DNA of 44,602 bases, from contig CAYNLY010000007.1 of NCBI GenBank assembly GCA_964398225.1, positions 1 through 44,602 of the forward strand, given 5' to 3'. A program made the position numbers and the translations under genes. The notes under the pieces are model-generated. The model saw nothing but the letters and a program-made list of their open reading frames with translations, was not told the DNA's origin and made no database searches. This stretch comes from CAYNLY01 sp964398225. Lineage in GTDB: Bacteria; Pseudomonadota; Zetaproteobacteria; Mariprofundales; Mariprofundaceae. Shown here piece by piece: positions 31,520-40,001 of the stretch (position 1 is its first letter; each line of letters opens with the position of its first letter).

Positions 31520-32908
31520 ATGATGACCCCGACCGAAAAGCGCAGCGTGATGGCGATCGCCGGCATCTACGGCCTGCGCATGCTGGGACTGTTCCTGATT
31601 CTGCCGGTGTTCGCTCTTTATGCCGAGGGGCTTGCGCATGCGACGCCTCTGCTTGTCGGCATGGCGCTGGGCGCCTACGGCCTGACGATGGCGATGCTCC
31701 AGATTCCGTTCGGCTGGGCTTCCGACCGGCTCGGGCGCAAGCCGGTCATCGCGGCGGGCTTGCTGATCTTTGCGGCCGGCAGCGTGGTCGCCGCCGTGGC
31801 GGACACGATCGAGGGCGTGATTCTGGGCCGGGCGCTTCAGGGCGCCGGGGCGATCGCGGCCGCGCTCACCGCGCTGCTCGCGGATCTGACCCGTGAGGAT
31901 GTCCGCCTGCGCGCGATGGCCGTGATCGGCATGACGATCGGTTCGTCGTTCACGCTGGCGCTGATTGTCGGGCCCTGGCTGGATGCGGCCATCGGCGTGC
32001 CCGGGATTTTCTGGATGACCGCGGTGCTGGCGCTGGTCTCGCTGGGTGTGCTATTCGTCGTCGTGCCCACGCCCGCGCAAAGCATCCGCCATCGCGACGC
32101 CGAACCCGTTCCGGCCCAGTTTTCACGGATTCTGGGCGATCCTCAGCTTCTGCGGCTCGATTTCGGGATTCTCGCCCTGCACGGCGTGATGACCGCGATG
32201 TTCGTCGCCCTTCCGTTCGTGCTGCGCGATCATCTGGGGATTGCCCCCGTGCATCATCCCTGGGTGTATCTGCCGGTGCTCGTCGTGGCGATGGGCGTGA
32301 TGGTCCCGCTGATCATTCAGGCGGAGAAGCACGGCCGGATGCGGCAGGTGTTTCTTACGGCGATTGCGGGCATCGCGATCGCGATGCTGTGGCTTGGCGC
32401 GTTCAACGAGGGTCTCGTCGCGGTTGTCGCCGGGCTGTTCCTGTTCTTCGTGTTCTACAACGTGCTCGAGGCGACCCTGCCCTCGCTGATTTCGAGGCTT
32501 GCGCCCGTGGACGCGAAAGGGACGGCGATGGGCGTCTATTCCACCTCGCAGTTTCTGGGCGCGTTCCTGGGCGGGGCGCTGGGGGGGCTGGTGCACGGCG
32601 CGTTCGGTGTTCAGGGCGTGTTCTTCGGCTGCGCGCTGGTCATGGCGGTGTGGCTTGTCGTCGCGCTGGGTCAGCGGATGCCGGTGATGGCCTCGAGCCG
32701 GATCGTGCATGTCGAGGGTGAGCGGATCACGGATCCCTCGGCGGTTGAAGCCGAGGTTCTCGGGCTTTCCGGCGTCGTCGAGGCCCGGCTCGTGCCGGAG
32801 GAGAACGCGCTGTTTCTGCGCGTGCGGAGCCGTGAGTTCGACGAGGCGGCGCTTGAGCGCCTGCTTGAGGCGCGCGGCATCCGACAAAAGAAAGGGAGCG
32901 GATCTTGA
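31520..32908 (+). CDS. yajR: MFS transporter with C-terminal ferredoxin-like domain (YajR-like)
   Basis: The 462-residue protein has 12 predicted helices of the major facilitator superfamily with the motif FGWASDRLGRKPVI between helices 2 and 3 and GRALQGAGAIAAALTALLADL in helix 4-5. After the last helix a soluble domain from about residue 392 (SRIVHVEGERITDPSAVE to RLLEARGIR) alternates strands and helices like the YAM domain of E. coli YajR. Substrate is unknown. GAGGGAG precedes the ATG at 31520. The stop overlaps the start of gpmI (TTGA), implying a two-gene operon. Confidence 0.85.
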   Translation: MMTPTEKRSVMAIAGIYGLRMLGLFLILPVFALYAEGLAHATPLLVGMALGAYGLTMAMLQIPFGWASDRLGRKPVIAAGLLIFAAGSVVAAVADTIEGVILGRALQGAGAIAAALTALLADLTREDVRLRAMAVIGMTIGSSFTLALIVGPWLDAAIGVPGIFWMTAVLALVSLGVLFVVVPTPAQSIRHRDAEPVPAQFSRILGDPQLLRLDFGILALHGVMTAMFVALPFVLRDHLGIAPVHHPWVYLPVLVVAMGVMVPLIIQAEKHGRMRQVFLTAIAGIAIAMLWLGAFNEGLVAVVAGLFLFFVFYNVLEATLPSLISRLAPVDAKGTAMGVYSTSQFLGAFLGGALGGLVHGAFGVQGVFFGCALVMAVWLVVALGQRMPVMASSRIVHVEGERITDPSAVEAEVLGLSGVVEARLVPEENALFLRVRSREFDEAALERLLEARGIRQKKGSGS

Positions 32909-34551
32909 ACCGACAGAAGATTCTCGACCATTTCGCAGGCCCGGGGCCCGTGCTGCTGATCGTGCTCGACGGCTGGGGCATCGGTACCGGCGGGCCGGAG
33001 GATGCGATCGCGGCGGCCGAGACGCCGAACTTCGACCGGATCTGGTCAAGCTGTGCCCGCACGCAGCTGATGACCCACGGCCCCTATGTGGGGCTTCCGT
33101 CCGAGAAGGATCTGGGCGGCTCCGAGGTCGGCCATCTGACGATGGGCGCAGGTCAGATCCTCGATCAGGGGCCCACGCGCATCAACAAGGCGATCGAGGA
33201 CGGAAGCTTCTTCCAGTCCGAGGCGCTCGCTCAGGTGATCGAGCGGGGCAAAGCCGGCGGGACGATCCATCTTCTCGGCCTGCTGTCGGACGGGAACATC
33301 CATTCGCATATCGATCATTTCCGCGCCCTGATCGACCACGCCTTCGAATCCGGCGTGAAGCGCCTGCGCGTGCATGCGCTTCTGGACGGGCGCGACGTCG
33401 GCATCCAGACCGCGCACAAATATGTGGCGCGGATCGAGGAGCTTTTTGCCTACATCAACGCCCACGACGGCTTCGACTATGCCTTTGCCAGCGGCGGCGG
33501 CCGGGAGCGGATCACGATGGACCGCGACCGGGACTGGTCGAAGGTCGAGGAAGGCTGGAATCTGATGGTCCACGGCAGGGGCAGGCACCGGTTCCGCTCG
33601 ATGATGGAGGCAATCGAGCATTTCCGCGCCGAAACGCCCGGCATCGTCGACCAGGATCTTCCCGGCTTCGTCATCGTCGATGCGGACGATCGTCCGGTGG
33701 GCACGGTGGAGGACGGCGATGCGGTCGTGATGGTGAACTTCCGCGGCGACCGGGCGATCGAGATCACGGAAGCGTTCGAGCTGGACGATTTCGACGGCTT
33801 CGACCGCGGGAGAAGGCCCGACGTGGTCTATGCGGGCATGATGGTCTACGACGAGGACCGCAATCTGCCGCATCTGCAGCTGATGGGGCCCACGAAGGTC
33901 GAGCGTCCGTTCGGGCGCAGGATTCTCGAAATGGGAATCCGCCAGTTCCGCCTGACCGAAACGCAGAAGTACCCGCACGTCACGTTCTTTTTCAACGGCG
34001 GCTACCGCGAGCCGCTCGATCCCGGGCTTGAGGACTACATCCTGATTCCGTCCGACAAGGGCGTGTCGTTCGCCGATCATCCCGAGATGAAGGCGCCCGA
34101 AATCGGCAGGCGTGCGGCTGAACTTGTGCGCTCCGGGCGCTACGGCTTCGGACTCATCAACTTCGCCAACGCGGACATGGTCGGCCATTGCGGCCGCTTC
34201 GACGCCGCGGTGCGCGCGGTCGAAGCCGTGGACCGGGCGCTCGGACGGATTCTCGAAGCGCTCGAGGAAACGGGCGGCCGCGCGCTGGTCACGGCCGATC
34301 ACGGGAACGCGGAGCAGATGCGCGTGGCCACCCCGAAGGGCGAGGAGCCGTCGACGAAGCATTCGCTGAATCCGGTGCCGTGCATCCTGTTCGATCCCGC
34401 CTTCGACGGTTCGTACCGCCTCCGCCAGCCCCGGGAAGGGCAGGACATCCGCACCCGGCCGGGCCTTTCGCACATCGCGGCCACGCTGTTCGAGATGATG
34501 GGAAAACCCGCGCCCTACGATCTGAATCCGTCGCTGATCGAGCCCGTCTGA
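32905..34551 (+). CDS. gpmI: 2,3-bisphosphoglycerate-independent phosphoglycerate mutase
   Basis: GpmI interconverts 3- and 2-phosphoglycerate using two metal ions and a phosphoserine. The 548-residue protein shows LIVLDGWGIG (metal D22), the catalytic serine in GGSEVGHLTMGAG (S73), HALLDGRDV, MVNFRGDRAIEIT, FANADMVGHCG and VTADHGNAEQM with metal ligands. The start is a TTG at 32905 overlapping the MFS stop, with GGGAG 6 nt upstream; no nearby ATG suits. In an autotroph it would connect Calvin-cycle 3-phosphoglycerate to lower glycolysis. It contains the longer linker typical of the larger iPGM subtype. Confidence 0.96.
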   Translation: MNRQKILDHFAGPGPVLLIVLDGWGIGTGGPEDAIAAAETPNFDRIWSSCARTQLMTHGPYVGLPSEKDLGGSEVGHLTMGAGQILDQGPTRINKAIEDGSFFQSEALAQVIERGKAGGTIHLLGLLSDGNIHSHIDHFRALIDHAFESGVKRLRVHALLDGRDVGIQTAHKYVARIEELFAYINAHDGFDYAFASGGGRERITMDRDRDWSKVEEGWNLMVHGRGRHRFRSMMEAIEHFRAETPGIVDQDLPGFVIVDADDRPVGTVEDGDAVVMVNFRGDRAIEITEAFELDDFDGFDRGRRPDVVYAGMMVYDEDRNLPHLQLMGPTKVERPFGRRILEMGIRQFRLTETQKYPHVTFFFNGGYREPLDPGLEDYILIPSDKGVSFADHPEMKAPEIGRRAAELVRSGRYGFGLINFANADMVGHCGRFDAAVRAVEAVDRALGRILEALEETGGRALVTADHGNAEQMRVATPKGEEPSTKHSLNPVPCILFDPAFDGSYRLRQPREGQDIRTRPGLSHIAATLFEMMGKPAPYDLNPSLIEPV

Positions 34552-34579
34552 GTCCGGCGCGAAGCCGCCGCGACTGGTC

Positions 34580-34592
34580 TAGAATGAGGGCA
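34580..34592 (+). promoter_or_regulatory. -10-like element 6 nt before the SulP transporter start
   Basis: TAGAAT (34580-34585) is followed by 6 nt (GAGGGC) and the ATG. A GAGG is present but only 2 nt from the ATG, too close for a normal ribosome site. No good -35 is seen. Confidence 0.45.
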
Positions 34593-36751
34593 TGAAGCCC
34601 GCCGCAAGTCCGCGCCTGTTCCGCCCGAGCCGGGGTGATGTCTGGGGCGGGCTTTCGGCGGCCGCGCTCGTGCTTCCACAGGCGATGGCCTTCGGCATCA
34701 CGCTCTGGGCTCCGTACACCGCGGATCCGGCGGCCGCCGCGCTTGCCGGGCTGGTCGCGGCCGTGTGCCTGAGCCTGGCCTCCGGAATTGCCGGAGGCAC
34801 CGAGGGGCAGATCAGCGCGCCCACCGGCCCCACGCTCGTCCTTCTGTCCGGCGCGGTCGCAGCCCTTGCCGGAACGGGCCTGGCCGGGGATCGTCTCGTC
34901 GAGGCGGTTCTGACCACGATCCTGCTTGCGGGATGCTTCCAGTTCCTGATCGGCCTGTTTCGTCTGGGACATCTGATCAAGTTCATTCCGTTCCCGGTCG
35001 TCTCCGGCTTCATGACCGGCTCCGGCATCCTGATGATCTGGTCGCAGGCCGATGCGCTCAGCGGTTCGGGCGTGGACCTGACGATGGCGGCAGGCGCCTG
35101 GATCCCGCTGGCGACGGCCGGGATCACGATGGCCGCGATGATCGGGATGCCGAAGATCGCTCCGCAGCTTCCCGGCACCGCCTGGGGGCTCGTGATCGGG
35201 ACGCTCGCCTTCCACCTTTTTGCGGCCTTCCGGCTGGAGGCCGTGCCTTCGGCCTGGGTCGTCGGCGGGCTTCCCCCGGTCTCGGCGCTGCACGGGGGGC
35301 TGAGCGCGTCGGGGCTTTCGGACCTTCCCTGGGCGGTCGTCGTTCCGTCCGCGCTCGCGCTGGCCGTGCTGGCTTCGCTGGATACGCTGCTCACCAGCGT
35401 GGTCGCCGACGTCGCCACCGGCGGGCGGCACCATTCCCGGCGGGAGCTGATGGGGCAGGGCATCGGCCACGGCCTCAGCGCGCTTGCGGGCGGGATCGCG
35501 GGCGCGGGCACGACCGGGGCCACCCTCGTGGCGATCGAGAGCGGCGGCCGGCGCTGGGCCGGGGTGATGGCGGCGCTTACGCTGCTCGTCGTGATGTTCG
35601 TCGCCGCGCCCCTGGCCGCCTGGCTGCCGATCAGCGTGTTCGCCGGCATCATCCTTCAGGTCGCGATCTTCGGGATGCTGGACCGGGACATCCTGCTCTG
35701 GCTCCGGACCCCGACCGCGCGTCTCGACGGCCTGATCGCGCTGATCGTGACGCTGGTGACGGTGTTCTGGGATCTGATGGTCGCCGTGGGCCTGGGTGTG
35801 GTGCTCGCGGTGATCGAGTTCATCCGCTCCCAGGTGCAGTCGAGCGTCATCCTGCGCCGCTGGACCGGAGCGGAGCGGATGTCGTTCCGGCGCCGTTCGC
35901 GCAAGGCCTGCGATCTGCTCAAGGAGCACGGCGAGTCCATCGTCGCCTACGAGCTCAAGGGCACGCTGTTCTTCGGCACGGCCGACCACCTGTTCGAAAC
36001 CATCGCGCCGGATCTGAAGCAGGCCCGCTACATCATCCTGGACCTGCGCCGCGTCGGGCAGGTGGATCTGACCGCGATCCGGCTGATCGAGCACATGTGC
36101 GGGCTGATGCGCGAAAGGGGAGGCGAGCTGATCCTGGCCAGCGTCCCGAAGTCGATGGGCCTGGTCAAACGCAAGGGCCACCGGCACGAGCGGCTGATCC
36201 CGTACCACCGCAACGTGCGCGTCCGGGTGTTTCCCGATGCCGACCACGCGCTGGAATACGCCGAAAACCGCCTGCTCGAGAAGCTGGGTGCGAGCGAAGA
36301 CGAGACCCGGAGGCTGGATCTGGGCGAAACCGAGCTTTTTCAGGGCTTCAGCGACGAGGAACTCGCGGCGATCGAGCCGTTCCTCGAAACGGTGAAAAAG
36401 CGCCGCGACGCCTCCCTGTTTCGGGCGGGCGACTACGGTGATTCGCTGTTCGTGCTGCTCAAGGGGAGCGTCGAAATCCTGCTTCCGTATTCGCGGGGAA
36501 AATCCGTGCGACTTGCGCGCTTCGGGCCGGGCACGGTGTTCGGCGAGGTCGCCTTTCTCGAGCCCGGCGAGCGCACGGCCGAGGCCCGGGTGGTGCGCGA
36601 CTGCGAATGCGTCCGCTTAAGCCACGAGGCCCTGCAGAAGCTGTGCGCGTCCCATCCGCAGCTGGCCATGCGCCTGCTGATCACGCTCGGTCACCGGCTC
36701 GCCGAGAACCTGCGCAGCGCCGATCTGGCGCTCCGGAGGCTGATCGCGTAA
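34592..36751 (+). CDS. SulP family anion transporter with STAS and cNMP-binding domains
   Basis: The 719-residue protein has a SulP/SLC26 membrane domain (about residues 15-415), seen in PQAMAFGITLWAPYTADPAAAAL, SAPTGPTLVLLSGAVAAL, FPVVSGFMTGSGILMIW and LDTLLTSVVAD. A STAS domain follows (about 445-560, AYELKGTLFFGTADHL and ILDLRRVGQVDLTAIRLIEHM). A C-terminal cyclic nucleotide-binding fold comes last (about 580-705, AGDYGDSLFVLLKGSVEI and FGEVAFLEPGERTAEARV). SulP proteins carry sulfate, bicarbonate or other anions. Convergence with a carbonic anhydrase gene and proximity to RuBisCO favour bicarbonate, but that is inference. The third domain offers direct control by a nucleotide. The start follows a -10-like hexamer. 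Confidence 0.88.
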   Translation: MKPAASPRLFRPSRGDVWGGLSAAALVLPQAMAFGITLWAPYTADPAAAALAGLVAAVCLSLASGIAGGTEGQISAPTGPTLVLLSGAVAALAGTGLAGDRLVEAVLTTILLAGCFQFLIGLFRLGHLIKFIPFPVVSGFMTGSGILMIWSQADALSGSGVDLTMAAGAWIPLATAGITMAAMIGMPKIAPQLPGTAWGLVIGTLAFHLFAAFRLEAVPSAWVVGGLPPVSALHGGLSASGLSDLPWAVVVPSALALAVLASLDTLLTSVVADVATGGRHHSRRELMGQGIGHGLSALAGGIAGAGTTGATLVAIESGGRRWAGVMAALTLLVVMFVAAPLAAWLPISVFAGIILQVAIFGMLDRDILLWLRTPTARLDGLIALIVTLVTVFWDLMVAVGLGVVLAVIEFIRSQVQSSVILRRWTGAERMSFRRRSRKACDLLKEHGESIVAYELKGTLFFGTADHLFETIAPDLKQARYIILDLRRVGQVDLTAIRLIEHMCGLMRERGGELILASVPKSMGLVKRKGHRHERLIPYHRNVRVRVFPDADHALEYAENRLLEKLGASEDETRRLDLGETELFQGFSDEELAAIEPFLETVKKRRDASLFRAGDYGDSLFVLLKGSVEILLPYSRGKSVRLARFGPGTVFGEVAFLEPGERTAEARVVRDCECVRLSHEALQKLCASHPQLAMRLLITLGHRLAENLRSADLALRRLIA

Positions 36752-36761
36752 GGCTTAAGCC
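36752..36761. terminator. Palindrome between the SulP and carbonic anhydrase genes
   Basis: GGCTTAAGCC, a perfect 10-bp palindrome, follows the SulP stop by 0 nt and lies 8 nt from the convergent stop. It may form a short hairpin; it is a weak terminator candidate. Confidence 0.3.
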
Positions 36762-36769
36762 GCGCTCGG

Positions 36770-37399
36770 TTATTCCTTGTGCAGGTAGTAGCGGTCGAAT
36801 TCCTCGGCGCTGCGGAACTCGATGTCCAGGGGCTTGAGCAGGCCGTCGTGGATGTCGTAGATCAGGCCGATCACGTTGAGCTCCTGGCCCCGCCGCCAGG
36901 CCTCGCGCACGATCGTGTTCCGGCAGATGTTGCTCACCTGGGCCTCCACGTTCAGCTCGGCCAGCCGGCGCAGCCGGTCCTCGTCGTCAAGATGGGCCAG
37001 CTTGCTGGCATGGTTCTGATGGACGAGGCGGATCTGGTCGATCCACAGATCGATCGGGGCCACGCCCCGGTGGCTCAGCGCGGCCGCCACGCCGCCGCAG
37101 CGGTAGTGCCCGCAGACGACGATGTTCGGCACCTTCAGCTCGTCCACCGCGTATTCGAGCACGGCCAGGCAGTTCAGGTCGTCCGGGGAAAAGATGTTGC
37201 CGATGTTGCGGTGCACGAAGATCGAGCCCATCGGTAGCCCGACAAGACGGTCCGGGCCCACGCGCGCATCCGAACATCCGATCCAGAGCACCTCGGGCTT
37301 CTGCGCCCGGGCGGCCTTGGCGAAGTAGTCCGGATCCTTCTCCTTTCGGGACCGGGCCCACGCGCGGTTGTATTCGAGCATCTGCTGGATCGTGGGCAT
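36770..37399 (-). CDS. can: Beta-carbonic anhydrase
   Basis: This zinc enzyme interconverts CO2 and bicarbonate in the cytosol. The 209-residue protein has the four metal-site residues C42 and D44 in WIGCSDARVGPD and H98 and C101 in VVCGHYRCGG. The N-terminal YNRAWARSRKEKDPDYF and the following GSIFVHRNIGNIF are typical of the E. coli Can type. It converges with a SulP transporter and could hydrate or dehydrate imported inorganic carbon. The ATG is 6 nt after TAGCAT, with a near-consensus -35 TTGGCA 17 bp upstream and no ribosome site, the clearest leaderless candidate in the window. Confidence 0.97.
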   Translation of the reverse strand: MPTIQQMLEYNRAWARSRKEKDPDYFAKAARAQKPEVLWIGCSDARVGPDRLVGLPMGSIFVHRNIGNIFSPDDLNCLAVLEYAVDELKVPNIVVCGHYRCGGVAAALSHRGVAPIDLWIDQIRLVHQNHASKLAHLDDEDRLRRLAELNVEAQVSNICRNTIVREAWRRGQELNVIGLIYDIHDGLLKPLDIEFRSAEEFDRYYLHKE

Positions 37400-37434
37400 C
37401 CGCTCATGCTAGCAGGCATGTTTGCCGATGCCAA
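37399..37434 (-). promoter_or_regulatory. Strong leaderless promoter of the carbonic anhydrase gene
   Basis: Minus strand: TTGGCA (37434-37429), 17-bp spacer, TAGCAT (37411-37406), 6 nt, ATG at 37399. Five of six -35 positions and four of six -10 positions match consensus. Confidence 0.65.
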
Positions 37435-37438
37435 AACG

Positions 37439-37654
37439 CTAGGCGCAGCAGTCCGTTCCCCGTTGCACCGGCGGGCAGGGTGTGTCCCCGTAGGAGCAGA
37501 ACACGCAGCAGTCGCCTTCCCTGGGCCTGAGCAGGGCATGGCAGGCCTCGCATTCGTAGAACCACTGGCAGGCGTCGGTGGGCATGGTTTCCTTCTTCCG
37601 GTGGCCGCAGTGCGGGCAGGTGATCGTGGATTCGGGGATGATTTCGCGGGTCAT
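37439..37654 (-). CDS. GDCCVxC-domain small metal-binding-like protein
   Basis: A 71-residue cysteine-rich protein. It has a zinc-ribbon-like pair CPHCGHRKKE and CEAC, then GDCCVFCSYGDTPCPPVQ, the signature of the GDCCVxC family, which has selenocysteine versions elsewhere; here the first cysteines are ordinary TGC codons. Function is unknown; heavy-metal or redox roles are conceivable. AAGGAA precedes the ATG. Its stop lies close to the -35 of the downstream carbonic anhydrase promoter (37429-37434). Confidence 0.75.
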   Translation of the reverse strand: MTREIIPESTITCPHCGHRKKETMPTDACQWFYECEACHALLRPREGDCCVFCSYGDTPCPPVQRGTDCCA

Positions 37655-37705
37655 CGGGGGATTCCTTCCGCTTTCGGTTTCATCCGGTGGGACTCGGTCG
37701 CCGCT

Positions 37706-39094
37706 TCAGGGGCGGGATGCGCCCGCAATCGTCATGCCCTCGATCACGAGGCTGGGGCAGGCGCGGCTGCCAAACCAGGTCAGATCGCTGCCGATGCCGG
37801 CCACGCCGGCGAACATCGCCTTCAGGTTGCCGGCGATCGTCACGCCCTGCACCGGCCGGGCGACGCGGCCCTGTTCGATCAGGAAGCCTGCCGCGCCCCG
37901 CGAATAGTCGCCGGTGACCGGATTGACGCCGAAGCCGATCAGCTCGGTGACCAGAAGCCCGCGCTCGATGCCTGCGATCAGTTCCTCGGGCGAACCTGTG
38001 CCCGGCTGCCAGATCAGGTTGCTCGGGCCGATCGAGATGTCGCCGGTCAGTCCCCGGCGGGCATGTCCGGTCGGGGCCAGCTTCAGCCGCCGGGCGGCAT
38101 ACCGGTCGGTGAGGAAATGGCTGAGGCGTCCCCGCTCCACGATCGCAAGCCGGGCGCAGCGGCTGCCTTCGCCGTCGAACAGTTGCGGCGAAAGCCCGTC
38201 GGGATGGGCTGGATCGTCGACGATGTCCACCGACTCGGCGAACACGGGCTTGCCGAGATCGTCGGCGAGAAAGCTGCGGTGCTGGAGCACGGCGCGGCCG
38301 TTGATGGCGCCGGCCAGATGCCCGAGCAGGCTTGCCGCCGTGCGCGGCTCGAACACGACCGGCATGCGCCCGCTTTCGATCGGCGAGGCACCCAGACGGC
38401 GGACGGCGCGTATCGCCGCTTCGCGCCCGAGGTCGCCAGGCTCGCGCAGCCGCTTGCGATCGGGTGCCTGATGCCAGGCGTAGTCGCGCTGCATCCGGTC
38501 GATCGAACCTGCGACGACCGAAACCGAAAGCGCGAGGTTGGCCCGGGCGAAGCTGGCCGAGAAGCCGTCGCTGGAGGCGTAGGCGATGCGCGCGGTGCCG
38601 AAGCCCGCCTGCGCGCCTTCGCTGTTGCGCACCTCGCTGCTTGCATCGAGCGCGGCCTGTTCGCAGGCCAGGGCCGCCTCGCGCGCCTGTTCCAGTGTCC
38701 ATAGGTGTTCGGGCAGCGGATGGCGGGCGAGCCATTCGGCCAGTTCCTCCGGGCCCGGATGATCCGCGCCCACGGGCGGTACCGCGTCCGGATCGGGCTC
38801 GGCGATGCGGGCCATCTCGACGGCCTGGCGCGCCAGCCGGTCCAGCCCTTCGGGGCTCGCATCCGCCGAGGCTGCGGTGGCGAACGCCATGCCGCCCGGC
38901 TGTTCGATGAACACGCGCAGGCCGATGCCGAACGAATCCTCGCGCTCGATCGACTCGACCTTGCCGAGCCGGACGGAGACCGACTCGCCGACCTCGGCGA
39001 TGGAAAGCGCGTCGGCGTGGCTTGCCCCCGCGCGCCGCGCGCGTTCGATCAGATCGTTCGCCTTCTGTTCCATCTCGATGCTTCGCGCTTCCAT
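37706..39094 (-). CDS. pmbA: Metalloprotease-like partner protein PmbA/TldE
   Basis: PmbA (TldE) is the non-catalytic half of the TldD/E protease that processes microcin B17, degrades CcdA and handles unfolded linear peptides. The 462-residue protein shows SFGIGLRVFIEQPGGMAFATAAS, the C-terminal GDISIGPSNLIWQPG, LIGFGVNPVTGDYSRGAAGFLIE and VQGVTIAGNLKAMFAGVAGIGSDL segments. It lacks the HExxxH motif present in TldD. The start at 39094 gives MEARS; 39073 (MEQKANDL) is also possible. A much longer in-frame extension upstream is antisense to the neighbouring gene and is rejected. A TAAAGT hexamer lies 8 nt before 39094. Confidence 0.92.
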   Translation of the reverse strand: MEARSIEMEQKANDLIERARRAGASHADALSIAEVGESVSVRLGKVESIEREDSFGIGLRVFIEQPGGMAFATAASADASPEGLDRLARQAVEMARIAEPDPDAVPPVGADHPGPEELAEWLARHPLPEHLWTLEQAREAALACEQAALDASSEVRNSEGAQAGFGTARIAYASSDGFSASFARANLALSVSVVAGSIDRMQRDYAWHQAPDRKRLREPGDLGREAAIRAVRRLGASPIESGRMPVVFEPRTAASLLGHLAGAINGRAVLQHRSFLADDLGKPVFAESVDIVDDPAHPDGLSPQLFDGEGSRCARLAIVERGRLSHFLTDRYAARRLKLAPTGHARRGLTGDISIGPSNLIWQPGTGSPEELIAGIERGLLVTELIGFGVNPVTGDYSRGAAGFLIEQGRVARPVQGVTIAGNLKAMFAGVAGIGSDLTWFGSRACPSLVIEGMTIAGASRP

Positions 39095-39143
39095 CAGGCG
39101 GCACTTTATCGGCTGGCCGTCAAAGCGCCAGTCCTTGCGCGGA

Positions 39144-39179
39144 TTGACGCGCGCGCGCCGGCGGCCAAGCATCGCGGCA
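39144..39179 (+). promoter_or_regulatory. Putative leaderless promoter of the exported helical protein
   Basis: TTGACG (39144-39149), 17-bp spacer, AAGCAT (39167-39172), 6 nt, ATG at 39179. The -35 matches five of six consensus positions and there is no ribosome site. Confidence 0.5.
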
Positions 39180-39979
39180 TGGGCACCCGGTTTCCGCGCC
39201 TGATTCTTGTTCTGGCTCCGCTGCTTGCCTGCGCGGCGGTTCCGGCGCAGGCCGTGCGCCCGATCTGGATCTGCGGCGAGGGGCCCGCGGCGGTGGCCCG
39301 TCTTGCCGATACCGGTCATGCCTGCCGCGCCTTTGTCGCTCCAAGCTGGCATGAGCGCGCAGCCGGCGGGGACGATGCCGCGCTGCTCGAGCTTCTCGCC
39401 GTGATGCGCGAGCCGATGCTGCTGATGCCGGAAAAGATGCAGGCCGTCTCGGTGCTCGACTACCCGAAGGGAAGGCGGCCTTCCGCGGCCACTCTGGTCG
39501 CGCTGGAGGAAACCCTGGCCGATCCGCGCCTGCCGTTTCGCGCCGCCGTCGGTCTTGCCGAGTTCATGCACCGTTTCGAGCCGCTGCCCGCGCCGCCCGA
39601 ACGTCTGGTGAAGGGGCTGTCCCGGCGGCTCATCAAGTCCGAGACCTGCGGGGTGGCGGCGCGGATGCTGGCCGGGCTTGGCGATCCCGGCCTGAACGCG
39701 CTCTACCGCACCTGGCTAAGGCACCGGCAGTCGGCCGACGTGCTGGACTGCCTGAACTACGAGATCGAGCGACATCTGGAGCGCCTGCTTCCCAAGATCG
39801 TCGCCAGCTTCGATGCGGCCACCGACGACCGCGAGCTGCGCCTGCACCTGGTCAACTGGATGGGCGCGATCGGGGAGCCCGCGCGCGCGGCGCTGGAGCA
39901 TGCGGCGGCCGATGCCGACAGCGCGATTGCGCGCATCGCGCGCGGGTATCTGGAAAACCTGGAACGGAAGGCGCGCTGA
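39179..39979 (+). CDS. Exported helical-repeat (HEAT-like) protein of unknown function
   Basis: The 266-residue protein begins with a signal peptide (FPRLILVLAPLLACAAVPAQA), so it is probably periplasmic or envelope-associated. After ICGEGPAAVARLADTGHACRAF it is almost wholly alpha helical, with repeated units such as LEETLADPRLPFRAAVGLAEFM, RMLAGLGDPGLNALYRTWLRH, LHLVNWMGAIGEPARAALEHAA and AIARIARGYLENL that resemble HEAT repeats. I do not recognise a named family. It sits on the opposite strand between pmbA and tldD, whose products work together, and its 3' end converges with tldD. Confidence 0.7.
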   Translation: MGTRFPRLILVLAPLLACAAVPAQAVRPIWICGEGPAAVARLADTGHACRAFVAPSWHERAAGGDDAALLELLAVMREPMLLMPEKMQAVSVLDYPKGRRPSAATLVALEETLADPRLPFRAAVGLAEFMHRFEPLPAPPERLVKGLSRRLIKSETCGVAARMLAGLGDPGLNALYRTWLRHRQSADVLDCLNYEIERHLERLLPKIVASFDAATDDRELRLHLVNWMGAIGEPARAALEHAAADADSAIARIARGYLENLERKAR

Positions 39980-39980
39980 C

Positions 39981-40001
39981 CGGGCCGGGGCGCTCAGCCC
40001 G
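39981..40001. terminator. Hairpin between the helical-protein and tldD stops
   Basis: CGGGC (39981-39985) and GCCCG (39997-40001) enclose an 11-nt loop that contains the tldD stop. Weak, without a T-run. Confidence 0.35.
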
